From Pseudomonadota bacterium (GTDB lineage: Bacteria > Verrucomicrobiota > Verrucomicrobiia > Limisphaerales > SXTU01), in the NCBI GenBank assembly GCA_009922615.1, contig RFVF01000009.1, positions 1 to 64,000 on the forward strand: a stretch of DNA of 64,000 nt, written 5' to 3'. Position 1 is the stretch's first letter, and each line of letters starts with the position of its first letter. Below, piece by piece: positions 47,833-57,080 of this stretch. The notes beneath the pieces are model-generated. The model had not been told where the DNA came from. It searched no databases and was given only the letters and a program-made list of their open reading frames with translations. Both the position numbers and the translations under genes were made by a program.

Positions 47833-48285
47833 GTGGATCTAAAAGACATCAAAGCCATCATCGACTTGATGAAGAAGAACTCGATTTCGGAGTTCGAACT
47901 CGAGAAGCAGGATTTCAAAGTCCGGCTCAAACGCGGCAGCCTTGGTGGCCAAGTAGCCTACGAGGATGGCCCAGTGATCCAGCAGGTGGCTCCTCCTGCC
48001 CCCGCAGCACTGGCAGCTCCGGTGGCCCCGGTTTCGGTTTCAACAGACGCTGAAATCAAGTCGCCCATGATTGGGACGTTTTATCGTTCGCCGTCACCCG
48101 AATCCGCCCCTTACGTGGACATTGGTTCGGAAGTTGGCCCGGACACCGTCGTCTGCATCATCGAAGCCATGAAGGTGATGAACGAGATCAAGGCCGAGAC
48201 CCGGGGTGTCATCACCCAACTCGTCGCGGAAAACTCCAAGCCCGTCGAGTTCGGTCAACCGCTCTTCAAGATTCGTCCCCTCTAA
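47833..48285 (+). CDS. accB: Biotin carboxyl carrier protein of acetyl-CoA carboxylase
   Basis: Carries the biotin that shuttles carbon dioxide between biotin carboxylase and the transferase for malonyl-CoA synthesis. 150 residues: N-terminal helical segment (LKDIKAIIDLMKKNSISEFE), an Ala/Pro linker and the biotinyl domain with the EAMKVMNE motif; Lys114 takes biotin. GTG start at 47833 with a good Shine-Dalgarno, GGGAGG, about five bases upstream of it. Confidence 0.97.
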   Translation: MDLKDIKAIIDLMKKNSISEFELEKQDFKVRLKRGSLGGQVAYEDGPVIQQVAPPAPAALAAPVAPVSVSTDAEIKSPMIGTFYRSPSPESAPYVDIGSEVGPDTVVCIIEAMKVMNEIKAETRGVITQLVAENSKPVEFGQPLFKIRPL

Positions 48286-48312
48286 TTCCGGCTTTACTCC
48301 GGACCCCACCCG

Positions 48313-49698
48313 ATGTTCGAGAAAGTCCTCATCGCCAACCGTGGCGAAATCGCCGTCCGCATTATCCGCGCCTGCAAGGAGCTGAACATTCGCACCGTGG
48401 CGGTTTACTCCGAGTCCGACGCCAATTCCATGCACGTGCAAATGGCCGACGAAGCCATCTGTATTGGTAAAGGACCGAGCAAGGATAGTTACCTCCGCAT
48501 CGATCGCCTCATCAGCGCCGCAGAAATCGCCGACGTTGACGCCATCCATCCTGGTTACGGCTTCCTCTCTGAGAATGCTCATTTCGCCGATGTCTGCGAG
48601 AGCTGCAACATTCGCTTCATCGGGCCCAGCTCCCGGGCTATGAACGCGCTCGAGGACAAGCAAATCTCCCGTTCACTCGCCAAGAAAGCCGGCGTGCCTT
48701 TGCCGCCCGGCTCCGAAGGCATTATCGAAAACGAACAGGAAGCCCTCACGGTCGCCAAGCGCATTGGCTATCCCGTGATGATCAAGGCCGTCGCCGGTGG
48801 CGGTGGTCGCGGCATGCGCGTCGCCCATAACGACATCTCGATGGTTAAAGGCTTCCACACTTGCCGTTCTGAGGCAGAAAAAGCCTTTGGCAACGCCGGC
48901 GTTTACATCGAGAAGTTCATCGAAAACCCCCACCACATCGAATTTCAGATCCTTGGTGACACGCGCGGCAACCTCATTCATCTCGGCGAGCGCGACTGCT
49001 CCATTCAACGCCGCAACCAGAAGCTCATCGAGGAATCCCCCTCTCCGCTTTTCGACCGCAAGGAATTCCGCGACCTCCGCAAGAAGATGGGCAAGGCCGC
49101 CCTCAAGATTGCCGAGGCGGCCAACTATACCAGCGCCGGCACCGTCGAATTCATCGTGGACGACCACGCGAACTACTACTTTCTGGAGATGAACAAGCGC
49201 ATCCAGGTCGAGCATCCCGTCACCGAGGAAATCACCGGCGTGGACCTGCTCAAGCAAATGATCATGATCGCCGCTGGCGAACAACTACGGATCAACCAGA
49301 GTGACATTACGGTTCGCGGCCACGCCATCGAGTGTCGCATCAATGCCGAAGACCCCTTCGACGACTTCCGCCCCTCGCCCGGCCGCATCGACATGTATTA
49401 TGCACCCGGCGGTCCCGGCGTGCGCATCGACAGCCACGCCTACGCCGGCTACACGATCCCGCCGCATTACGATTCGATGATCGCCAAGCTCATCGTCTGG
49501 GGCAAAGACCGCCGCGAAGCCATGGAGCGCATGTCCCGCGCCCTCAGCGAATACATGATCACCGGTGTCAAAACCACCATTCCCTTCCAACAGGCGATTT
49601 TGCAGGACCCGAACTTCCGGCGTGGTGTCTATTCCACCAACTTTATCGAGCAACTCTTAGGCGGCGGTCGTCGCGAGTTGATCGAAGAGAAGGCCTGA
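48313..49698 (+). CDS. accC: Biotin carboxylase subunit of acetyl-CoA carboxylase
   Basis: ATP-grasp enzyme that carboxylates the biotin on AccB. 461 residues; start [20 protein letters not shown], the glycine loop [15 protein letters not shown], the [20 protein letters not shown] stretch and [20 protein letters not shown] are full matches. It begins 27 bases after accB. The carboxyltransferase genes (accA, accD) are not in the window. The 160-odd bases after the stop contain nothing recognisable. Confidence 0.97.
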   Translation: MFEKVLIANRGEIAVRIIRACKELNIRTVAVYSESDANSMHVQMADEAICIGKGPSKDSYLRIDRLISAAEIADVDAIHPGYGFLSENAHFADVCESCNIRFIGPSSRAMNALEDKQISRSLAKKAGVPLPPGSEGIIENEQEALTVAKRIGYPVMIKAVAGGGGRGMRVAHNDISMVKGFHTCRSEAEKAFGNAGVYIEKFIENPHHIEFQILGDTRGNLIHLGERDCSIQRRNQKLIEESPSPLFDRKEFRDLRKKMGKAALKIAEAANYTSAGTVEFIVDDHANYYFLEMNKRIQVEHPVTEEITGVDLLKQMIMIAAGEQLRINQSDITVRGHAIECRINAEDPFDDFRPSPGRIDMYYAPGGPGVRIDSHAYAGYTIPPHYDSMIAKLIVWGKDRREAMERMSRALSEYMITGVKTTIPFQQAILQDPNFRRGVYSTNFIEQLLGGGRRELIEEKA

Positions 49699-49884
49699 AC
49701 CGTTCGCTCTCACAACGAAAGTTCCCGGCCGGCCACCCGTCCAGACCGGTATGTCTCGAAGGCCCGTCCCGGTCCTCATAGCTAAATCTTGCCAGTAAAA
49801 GCCCTCGGTGCCTGAGCCTGCGCTGGTCGCATTACCGACTGTTTCCTCCTTGCCGGATGGGTGTTGCCCCTACAATTTCACGGC

Positions 49885-50994
49885 GTGATCCAGCGCGTTC
49901 AACTCCGCAATTTCATGGGTGCGCCCGCCCGCCGGCCCTGCGGCCCAGTGCTTTGGTTGCGCCGCTGGCCAATCGCCATTGCCTTCCTGATCGTCACGTT
50001 GGCTCACGCCGCCCAGTGCCCCGCCTGCACCGTCCCCGTCTTCCGCTACGGCTTGGATAACTGGCAGGCCGACGCCTACCGGATTGAGCTCCCCGCTGCT
50101 GCCATGCAGGACGGCAAGCTCGCCGACTTCTTCCGCAACCTCGGCACCGCGTTGCCCGTGAACTTGGAGGCCAAGCCCGGCACCGGCACGGAAGCGCGCC
50201 TGCTCTTCCCGCATCCCGAGGAGGCGAAGTCACCCGTCGTCTGGACCGGCACGCTCACGCCCACAAGCCTCGCCGCGCTGACCGACTCGCCCGCGCGCAA
50301 GGAAATCGCCCGGCGCATTCTCGCTGGCGAGTCCGTCGTGTGGGTGCTCGCGGAATCGGGCAACCAGGCCGAGGACGACGCCATCGCCGCGCGCGTCGAG
50401 AAGCGGCTGCGCTACCTGGAACAAGTCGCCATTCTCCCGCGCATTGACCCGAACGACCCCACCAGCAAGCTCGGCCCCGGCCCCGCGCTGCGCGTGAAGT
50501 TCTCCCGGCTGCGCGTTCCGCGTGCTGGCGATGAATCCATCCTCCTCAAAATGCTCGCCGGTCCGAAGCCCGCCGCTGAACTCGCCACCGGCCCGTGGCT
50601 CGCCGCCGTCTTTGGGCGCGGGCGCGTCCTCGGCGCATGGCCTGCCGCAGACTTCGGTGATGCGGAGCTTGAGGAAGCCAGCCTCTTTCTCCTCGGTGCG
50701 TGCTCCTGCCAGGTGAAACGCCAAAACCCCGGCTGGGACCTGCTGATGAATGTGAACTGGCCGGAGGAACTACAAGCCGCGGCAGAGAAGGCGAGTTCGC
50801 CTCCGTCCGGCATCGCGAAGCCGCCCGCCGCCGTCCCGAAGAACAACCCGACCAACGAAGCACAGACCATCACCATCGCCAGCACGGCGGCTCTGGAGGC
50901 CACCTCGTCCGCGCCGGATTCCACGACACCTATGTGGCTGGGAGCGGTCGTCTGTGCCATCGTCGGCTTGTTCCTCTTTGCACGCCGCGGCTAG
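49885..50994 (+). CDS. Unknown exported or membrane-anchored protein
   Basis: About 369 residues from the GTG at 49885; ATG at 49915 is the alternative. A TACAAT box at 49871-49876 speaks for one of these two over the GTG at 49861. An N-terminal hydrophobic segment (WPIAIAFLIVTLAHAAQ) is followed at once by CPACTVPVFRYGLDNW with a CxxC pair; the C terminus has a membrane helix and arginines (MWLGAVVCAIVGLFLFARRG). The middle is soluble with no family known to me. It lies 13 bases ahead of the double molybdate-binding protein, so the two probably act together. Confidence 0.65.
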   Translation: MIQRVQLRNFMGAPARRPCGPVLWLRRWPIAIAFLIVTLAHAAQCPACTVPVFRYGLDNWQADAYRIELPAAAMQDGKLADFFRNLGTALPVNLEAKPGTGTEARLLFPHPEEAKSPVVWTGTLTPTSLAALTDSPARKEIARRILAGESVVWVLAESGNQAEDDAIAARVEKRLRYLEQVAILPRIDPNDPTSKLGPGPALRVKFSRLRVPRAGDESILLKMLAGPKPAAELATGPWLAAVFGRGRVLGAWPAADFGDAELEEASLFLLGACSCQVKRQNPGWDLLMNVNWPEELQAAAEKASSPPSGIAKPPAAVPKNNPTNEAQTITIASTAALEATSSAPDSTTPMWLGAVVCAIVGLFLFARRG

Positions 50995-51007
50995 GCTTGC
51001 TGTGCAG

Positions 51008-52552
51008 ATGAAAAAACTCGCCGCCCTTCTCTTTGCCATTGCCGGGTTGTTTGCGGTGCTCGCGCTCTTGCAGCGTCGCGATGCCGCGCCGTCCACGGGC
51101 TCGGCTCGCGCCGCCGCGCTCACCGTCTATTGCGCCGCCGGGTTGAAGCAGCCCGTCGAAGCCATCGCGGCGAAGTATCGCGCGGATTTCGGCGTGGAGG
51201 TGCAGTTGCAATACGGCCCCACCGGCGCGCTCATCAGCAACCTCCGCGTGGCCAAGCGCGGCGACCTCTTCATCGCCGCCGACGATGGCTCGGTCGCCGA
51301 TGCGCGGAAGTTCGAGCTGGTCCGCGAAGTCCTGCCGCTCGTGCGCCAGCATCCCGTCATCGCCGTGCGCGCGGGCAACCCGAAGAATATCCACTCGCTC
51401 ACTGACCTGCTCCGCGACGATGTGAAGCTTGCGCTGACCAACCCCGACGCCGCCAGCATCTCGCGCGTGTCCAAAGCCGCGCTCGGAGAGACTTGGAGCA
51501 AGCTGGCCGCCCGCGCCACGGTGATGAAGCCCGCCGTTACGGAAGTCGCCGCCGACCTGTCGCTCGGCACCGTTGACGCCGCCATCCTCTGGGATGCGAC
51601 TGTCCCGCAGTTCAAAGGGCTACTTGCTGTGGAAGTTCCTGAGTTAAAAGACCGCGTCGAAAACGCCAGCGCTGCCGTGCTGGCTGTGTGTTCGCAGCCC
51701 GCCGCCGCGCTCAAGTTCGCGCGCTACTTGGCCGCGCCAGAAAAGGGCGGCGCGGTGTTCCAGTCGCACGGCTTCCAGCTCGCGGATGGCGACAAGTGGG
51801 CGGAGAAACCGGAGTTGATACTCTACAGCGGCGGCGTGAACCGGCTGGCAATCGAGAAGCTCCTGAAGCAATTCGCCGACCGCGAGGGCGTGAACGTCAC
51901 CACTGTCTTCAACGGCTGCGGCGTGCTCTGCGCTACGATGAAGACGATGGACTCCGCGACCTCGCCGCGTTTCCCGGACGCCTACTACGCGTGCGACTTG
52001 TGCTTCGTGCCGCCCGTGGCCGCGCAGTTCCCCGAGGCCTTCCTGCTGACCGAGACCGAGATCGGCATCGTGGTGCGCAAGGGCAACCCGAAGAACGTAA
52101 AGACTCTAGCCGACCTCGCGCAGCCCGGCTTGAAGCTCGGCCTCTGCAACGCTGAGCAAAGCACACTCGGTTTCATGACGCGCGGGATGCTTAAGCAAAC
52201 CGGCCTGCTCGACTCGGTGCGCAAGAACGTCGTGGTCGAAGTGCCAACGGCCGACTTCCTCATTAACCAGATGCGCGCGGGCGGACTCGAAGCCGCCGTC
52301 GTCTATCGCGTGAACGCCGCACCTCAGACGGAGCACCTCGAGTTCTTCCCCATCAAGCACGAGGGCGCGCGGGCGATCCAACCCTTCGCCGTCCGCGAGC
52401 GTTCGCCGAACCGCCAACTCGCGCGGCGACTGCTGGACACGCTCAAGGCGAACCGAGGTGAGTTCGAAGCCGCCGGTTTCCAATGGCGCGGCAACGAGCC
52501 GTCGCTCAAGAGCAAGGACATCAAGGTGCCGGAGTATCTGCTGGAGAAGTAG
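51008..52552 (+). CDS. Tandem ModA-like solute-binding protein
   Basis: 514 residues with an N-terminal membrane segment (KKLAALLFAIAGLFAVLALL) and two successive molybdate-binding (ModA) domains, about 35-265 and 275-505. Each has the strand-turn start (LTVYCAAGLKQPVEAIAAKY and LILYSGGVNRLAIEKLLKQF) and the VRAGNPKNIHSLTDL or VRKGNPKNVKTLADL hinge. The second domain carries FNGCGVLCATM and YYACDLCF, four cysteines not expected in ModA. No permease or ATPase gene is in the window, so its ligand and partner are open. The stop codon is part of a palindrome. Confidence 0.85.
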   Translation: MKKLAALLFAIAGLFAVLALLQRRDAAPSTGSARAAALTVYCAAGLKQPVEAIAAKYRADFGVEVQLQYGPTGALISNLRVAKRGDLFIAADDGSVADARKFELVREVLPLVRQHPVIAVRAGNPKNIHSLTDLLRDDVKLALTNPDAASISRVSKAALGETWSKLAARATVMKPAVTEVAADLSLGTVDAAILWDATVPQFKGLLAVEVPELKDRVENASAAVLAVCSQPAAALKFARYLAAPEKGGAVFQSHGFQLADGDKWAEKPELILYSGGVNRLAIEKLLKQFADREGVNVTTVFNGCGVLCATMKTMDSATSPRFPDAYYACDLCFVPPVAAQFPEAFLLTETEIGIVVRKGNPKNVKTLADLAQPGLKLGLCNAEQSTLGFMTRGMLKQTGLLDSVRKNVVVEVPTADFLINQMRAGGLEAAVVYRVNAAPQTEHLEFFPIKHEGARAIQPFAVRERSPNRQLARRLLDTLKANRGEFEAAGFQWRGNEPSLKSKDIKVPEYLLEK

Positions 52553-52639
52553 GTCAGGCATCCCGCCTGACATCCATTTGAAAAGGCCCGCTTGAGCGGA
52601 ATCTGAAAGTCGGAGGACAGGCGGGACGCGCTGTCCTAC
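52549..52639. terminator. GTAGG palindrome between convergent genes, likely bidirectional terminator
   Basis: Left arm 52549-52571 (GTAGGTCAGGCATCCCGCCTGAC) and right arm 52616-52639 are near reverse complements. Each arm contains a TAG that is the stop codon of the flanking gene: 52550-52552 for the double ModA, 52638-52636 for the amidohydrolase. Confidence 0.65.
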
Positions 52640-54381
52640 TTCACCTCCCAAACCACTTTCCCGCCCACCATCGTGAGCAGTGCCTTGGTCTGCGCGATCT
52701 TGTCCTCGGGGCACGTGAGCAGGTCGGTGTCGAGCAGCGCGAGATCGGCGAGCTTGCCGGGTTCGAGCGAGCCGGTGCGGTCTTCTTTGAAGAGCAGCTT
52801 CGCGTTGTTGATGGTGTAGAAGCGCAGCGCCTGCTCGCGCGTGAGGGCTTCCTCGGGGTGCAACTGGCCGTCATACCACTTCGCCCGGCGCGTGATGGCG
52901 GTGGCCATACCGAGGAACGGGTTGTAGGGATTCACGCTGCGGAACGAGCCGATCTTCTGCATGTGGTCCGAGCCGCCGCCGACCACGCCGCCCGCCGCGA
53001 AGATGCTCCGCAGCGGCTGGAAGTAGCGCAGCCGGTCGTAGCCGAACTGCTTCGTCAGCGTGCGCGTGTCGAGGTAGAGCCACGCGGGCTGGATGTCCAA
53101 GACCACGCCGAGGCGCGCGGCGGTCTCGACGGCTTCCTTGCTCATGAAGTTGCTGTGCGTGACGCACGCGCGGGTCTGGCGGATGGGGAGGCCTTCCTTC
53201 GCCAACTCGTCGTAGACGTCGAGCAGCGTGTGGACCGCGCCGTCGCCGACGCTGTGCGCGGTGAATTGCAGGCCGCTCTCGACTGCGGTGCGGACCATCG
53301 GCTTGAGGCGGTCCTTCGGGATGAAGAGCACGCCGCGATACTGCGGGTCGGTGATGGAGTAAATCTCGCTCAAGCCCCACGGCTCCCTCATGTAGGCGCT
53401 GCCCGTGAGCATCCCGCCGTCGAGGAACATCTTGATGCCGATGATGCGGACCCAGTCGTCGTTCTCGGTGTGCAGCTTGTGCTTCGCCACGGCGCGGATG
53501 CTGTCCTGAATCTTCGCCAGCTCGCCGAGCGAGCCGACGCCTTGAGAGGAAAACACGCGGACGGTGAGCTGGCCGGCGTCGCGCAGCTTTGCGTAACCCT
53601 CGATGGCACCGAGGCTGGCGTTGCGGTCGGAGATGGTTGTAATGCCGACGGAGTTGTAGTCCTTGAAGAGCGCGACGAGCCGCTCCGTGCGCTGGGCCTC
53701 GGTGGCGCTGCGCGCGCCGGTGTTGCCGGTTTTGAAGTAGTTGCCCGCCGTGCGGAGTATGCCGGTGGGTTCGCCGTTGGCGTCCTTCTCAACCTTGCCC
53801 GGCACGCCGGCGGGAATCTGGAAATTACGGTCAATCTTGTTGAGGTGGAGCGCCAGCGTGTTGACCGAGGCGTCCGGGCCGGTCTGGAAGGCGACCGGGT
53901 GCTTCGGCGCAACGGCGTCCAGCTCGGCGCGCGTGGGGTAACGCTGCTCCTTCAGGCGTGTGATGAAAATCTGCGAGGTCGTGATCCACTGGCCCTCCGG
54001 CGCGACGGCGGCGCGGGACTTGATGTAGGCGAGCACGTCCGCGATGGACTCCATCTCGGGCATTGTGTGGTCGAACTCATACATGCTCGCGCCGCTCGGG
54101 TGCGTGTGCGAGTCCATGAGGCCGGGGACGACGAGCTTGCCTTTCGCGTCCACGATGCGCGTGTTCGGCCCGGCGAGCTTGGCGATGTCGGCGTTGCTGC
54201 CGACGGCGAGGATCTTGTCGCCGCGCACGGCGACGGCTTGCGCGAGGCTAAACTTCGCATCTATGGTGGCGACTTTGGCGTTGCGGACAATGAAGTCCGC
54301 CGGCTCGGCAGCGACAGCAGCGAGCGCAAGAAGACTTGGCAGGGCGAAGGAAGAGGTGCGTCGAAACAAACGGCTGAACAT
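52636..54381 (-). CDS. YtcJ-like amidohydrolase
   Basis: Exported metal-dependent hydrolase of 581 residues with a signal peptide (SSFALPSLLALAAVAAEPAD). The metal motif is DSHTHPSG; later ligand-type segments are FTAHSVGDGAVHTLLD, CVTHSNF and GGGSDHMQ. Family members cleave amide or imino bonds of unknown substrates. ATG at 54381; it faces an exported protein gene 18 bases away, so their promoters must overlap. On the minus strand TTGTCC-N17-CAGTAT lies seven bases before the ATG, a weak match. Confidence 0.88.
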   Translation of the reverse strand: MFSRLFRRTSSFALPSLLALAAVAAEPADFIVRNAKVATIDAKFSLAQAVAVRGDKILAVGSNADIAKLAGPNTRIVDAKGKLVVPGLMDSHTHPSGASMYEFDHTMPEMESIADVLAYIKSRAAVAPEGQWITTSQIFITRLKEQRYPTRAELDAVAPKHPVAFQTGPDASVNTLALHLNKIDRNFQIPAGVPGKVEKDANGEPTGILRTAGNYFKTGNTGARSATEAQRTERLVALFKDYNSVGITTISDRNASLGAIEGYAKLRDAGQLTVRVFSSQGVGSLGELAKIQDSIRAVAKHKLHTENDDWVRIIGIKMFLDGGMLTGSAYMREPWGLSEIYSITDPQYRGVLFIPKDRLKPMVRTAVESGLQFTAHSVGDGAVHTLLDVYDELAKEGLPIRQTRACVTHSNFMSKEAVETAARLGVVLDIQPAWLYLDTRTLTKQFGYDRLRYFQPLRSIFAAGGVVGGGSDHMQKIGSFRSVNPYNPFLGMATAITRRAKWYDGQLHPEEALTREQALRFYTINNAKLLFKEDRTGSLEPGKLADLALLDTDLLTCPEDKIAQTKALLTMVGGKVVWEVK

Positions 54382-54399
54382 GGTTTTGATACTGGCGAC

Positions 54400-55371
54400 A
54401 TGAGTGCGCGGGGACAAATGGATTTTGTGTGGCGCGCTGGCGGGCGGGCGCTGGCGGGGGGCTTCATCCTGCTGGCGACGCTGCTGCCCGCTTCCGCTGC
54501 CACGCTGATTTACCGCACGAGCTTCGAGTCGTTCGAGGGTTATTCCACCAACTTCACCTTGAGCGGGCAGAACGGCTGGCAGCACGAGGGCACAGGCGGC
54601 AACGGCGTCGTGACAGACTTCATCCCGGGTGCGGGGCAGTCAGCTTACATCGGCTTCGGTGCTCCTGGAGCGACGGAGTTCAACAACGTCTGGCGACCCG
54701 TGGACCTCGCACCGGTGCCGACGAACCTCAGCGTCGTGACCTTCTCCGTGACGATGCTCGTGGTGGACTCGACCAACGCCCGTCGCGATGACTTCCGCTG
54801 GAGCATCTACAACACGAACGGCGCGCGGCTCTTCACGCTGGACTTCGACAACGCCTCCACGGGCATCAACTATGCGCTGGACGGTGCTGGCGGCTTCGTG
54901 AGCACGGGCTTTCAGTTCACGCGCGGCGCGGTGCATGAGCTGGCCGTGACTCTGAACTTCCCGCGCAACCGCTGGCAGGCGTCGCTCGATGGCACGGTGC
55001 TTACCGCGCCCTTGCCCATCACCACGACCAACGCGGCGCTCAACCTCGGGGACATCGATGCCGTCTGGGCCATCCGCACGCCGGGCAGCGCGGGGAACAA
55101 CTACCTTGTGTTCGACAATTACCAGATCGCCGGCGAGCCGCGCGTGACTGTGCCGACGCTGGTCTCGGCCACGCGGCAGAGCGACGGCTTCCTGCGGCTG
55201 ACCGTGCAAACCGAGCAGGCGACGCGCAACGCCATCGAGGTCTCGACGAATCTGACGACGTGGAGCGCGGTGACGACAAACAGCTCGCTGGACGGGCTCT
55301 TCGACGTGCTGGATGGCGCGCCGGCGACGTTGCCGCGCCGTTTCTACCGCGTGCGACTGGCGGAGCCTTGA
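54400..55371 (+). CDS. Exported concanavalin-like hypothetical protein
   Basis: 323 residues with an N-terminal signal (ALAGGFILLATLLPASAATL). The body reads as a jelly-roll (ESFEGYSTNF, NGWQHEGTGGNG, then long strands ending LVFDNYQIAGEP) and a C-terminal segment with VSTNLTTWSAV, a motif common in exported proteins of this phylum. Possibly carbohydrate-binding; unproven. ATG at 54400, or 54418. Confidence 0.7.
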   Translation: MSARGQMDFVWRAGGRALAGGFILLATLLPASAATLIYRTSFESFEGYSTNFTLSGQNGWQHEGTGGNGVVTDFIPGAGQSAYIGFGAPGATEFNNVWRPVDLAPVPTNLSVVTFSVTMLVVDSTNARRDDFRWSIYNTNGARLFTLDFDNASTGINYALDGAGGFVSTGFQFTRGAVHELAVTLNFPRNRWQASLDGTVLTAPLPITTTNAALNLGDIDAVWAIRTPGSAGNNYLVFDNYQIAGEPRVTVPTLVSATRQSDGFLRLTVQTEQATRNAIEVSTNLTTWSAVTTNSSLDGLFDVLDGAPATLPRRFYRVRLAEP

Positions 55372-55375
55372 TTCC

Positions 55376-55470
55376 TTGCCGGCGGTTTGCAACCGCCGCG
55401 TGGCGCGTGGGCTGGGTGAACGCGTTCTGCCTGGCGGTGCCTCTGGGCGGCGACTGCAAGTCGCCGGCAC
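55376..55470. repeat. Paired-hairpin inverted repeat between convergent genes
   Basis: Left arm 55376-55400 is itself a hairpin (CGGCGGTT, loop TGC, AACCGCCG); right arm 55447-55470 is another (CGGCGACT, GCA, AGTCGCCG). The two arms are also reverse complements with compensating changes in the stems. It fills the gap between stops at 55371 and 55474 and may end transcription in both directions. Confidence 0.7.
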
Positions 55471-55473
55471 GGG

Positions 55474-56994
55474 TTACTTCGCCTTCCCCTTCTTCCTCCC
55501 CTCGGGCGCTTCGAGGGCGCGCGCCGGGTCCATGCGCTTGTAGTCCGCCTCGGTGGGGCCGCCGCCGAATTGCTTCCAGTAGAGTTCGGCGAAGGGGTTT
55601 AGTTTGGGCCCGACGACCTTCTCGTTGACGAGCAGGGGCTGGCAATCACTCCACCACTGGTCGTAGGCGGCGGCGAGTTGCTTCACCACCTCGGGATGCT
55701 GCGCGGCCACGTTGGTTTCCTGGCCGGGGTCGGCCTTCACATCGAAGAGCTGCCACTTGGGCTCTGCGCCGCCGTTGGGAGAGATGAGCTGCCAACGCGT
55801 GTTGCGCACGCTGCACATGGCGAACTTCGAGAGGTTCGGGTCAGCCATCTTCGGCCAGCGACCGAGGTGCGTGAACTGAACGCGGTCGGGCAACGAGCTG
55901 GCGGGGTTTTCGAGCAACGACACGAGGCTGCGGCCCTCGACTTGTTTGCGCACTTCGTCGGTCAGCTTCGCGCCGGTGATCTCGGCGATGGTCGGGAAAA
56001 AATCAATGTTGGCCGCGAGCACGCCACAGTCGGCGGGCTTGAGCGTGCCGGGCCAGCGCCAGAAGGAACTTGCGCGCGTGCCGCCAAGCCACGCGGAGCC
56101 TTTGCTGCCGCGCATCCCGGCGTTCCAGACGGGCACGCCGGCGGTGCCGCCGTTGTCGTTCATGAAGACTACGAGCGTGTCCTTGGCGATGCCCCACTCG
56201 TCGAGCTTGGCCAGCACCTTGCCGATGTTCTGGTCAATGTTGTGGACCATGCCGAGGAAGCTGGCGGCCTGGTCGTTCGGGGCCTTGCCGTCGTAGAGCG
56301 CCTTGTCCTCGGGCCGCGCGATGTAGGGACCGTGCGGGGCGTTCGAGGGGATGTAGCAGAAGAAGGGTTTGCCGCTCTTGCGCTGCGTGTCCATCCACTG
56401 CGTGGCCTGGCCGTAGAAGACATCGGTGCAGTAGCCCTGGGTTTTCTCGAACTTCCCGTTGTGCAGGATGTAGGGGTCGAAATACTTGTTGCCCGGCGCG
56501 TCACCGCAACTACCGGGATAGGACTGGCCGATGCCGCCCGCGCCGTGGATGAAGACTTCGCTGAAGCCGCGGCGACCGGGCTGATACTCGCCTTCGTCGC
56601 CAAGGTGCCACTTGCCGAAGATGCCTGTGGTGTAGCCGGCGGTCTGGAGCACTTGCGCGAGCGTGGTGGCCTTCAGCGTGAGGCGCTCGCGTTCGAGAAT
56701 GGTGTGGGTGATGCCGTTCTTGAACTCGTGCCGGCCCGTGAAGAGCGCGCTGCGCGTGGGCGCGCAGGTGGGGCTGACGTGAAAGTCCGTGAAGCGCACG
56801 CCCTCGGCGTGGAGCCGATCCATGTGCGGCGTTTTGAGCACGGGATTCCCGTGCGCGGAGATGTCGCCGTAGCCCTGGTCGTCGGTGAGGAAGAAGATGA
56901 TGTTGGGCCGCTTGCCGGCGACGACGGCGGAAGATTCGCCGACGAGAACGGCGAGGAGCGCGAACAGGGTAAGGCGAAAGAACGAGGCTTTCAT
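55474..56994 (-). CDS. Exported sulfatase
   Basis: 506 residues from the ATG at 56994 (KASFFRLTLFALLAVLVGES signal). Sulfatase start RPNIIFFLTDDQGYGDIS and active site CAPTR in SPTCAPTRSALFTGR (CxPxR, cysteine to formylglycine). IFGKWHLGDEGEYQPG and MNDNGGTAGV follow. The tail is basic, with little known. It differs clearly from the sulfatase at 15 kb, including the active-site residue, so the two likely act on different esters. No maturase gene is in the window. Confidence 0.92.
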   Translation of the reverse strand: MKASFFRLTLFALLAVLVGESSAVVAGKRPNIIFFLTDDQGYGDISAHGNPVLKTPHMDRLHAEGVRFTDFHVSPTCAPTRSALFTGRHEFKNGITHTILERERLTLKATTLAQVLQTAGYTTGIFGKWHLGDEGEYQPGRRGFSEVFIHGAGGIGQSYPGSCGDAPGNKYFDPYILHNGKFEKTQGYCTDVFYGQATQWMDTQRKSGKPFFCYIPSNAPHGPYIARPEDKALYDGKAPNDQAASFLGMVHNIDQNIGKVLAKLDEWGIAKDTLVVFMNDNGGTAGVPVWNAGMRGSKGSAWLGGTRASSFWRWPGTLKPADCGVLAANIDFFPTIAEITGAKLTDEVRKQVEGRSLVSLLENPASSLPDRVQFTHLGRWPKMADPNLSKFAMCSVRNTRWQLISPNGGAEPKWQLFDVKADPGQETNVAAQHPEVVKQLAAAYDQWWSDCQPLLVNEKVVGPKLNPFAELYWKQFGGGPTEADYKRMDPARALEAPEGRKKGKAK

Positions 56995-57080
56995 GCGTGG
57001 CTGAATCATGCCGGGGCAGACGCGGCAAGGCGAGCGGAAGTCACACTCGAATCGGAACAGTTCAGATCCCGACGGGGCGA

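Noticed and set aside
52858-54399. Upstream extension of the exported protein at 54400
   Set aside because: It runs antisense through the amidohydrolase; the signal peptide begins at 54400.
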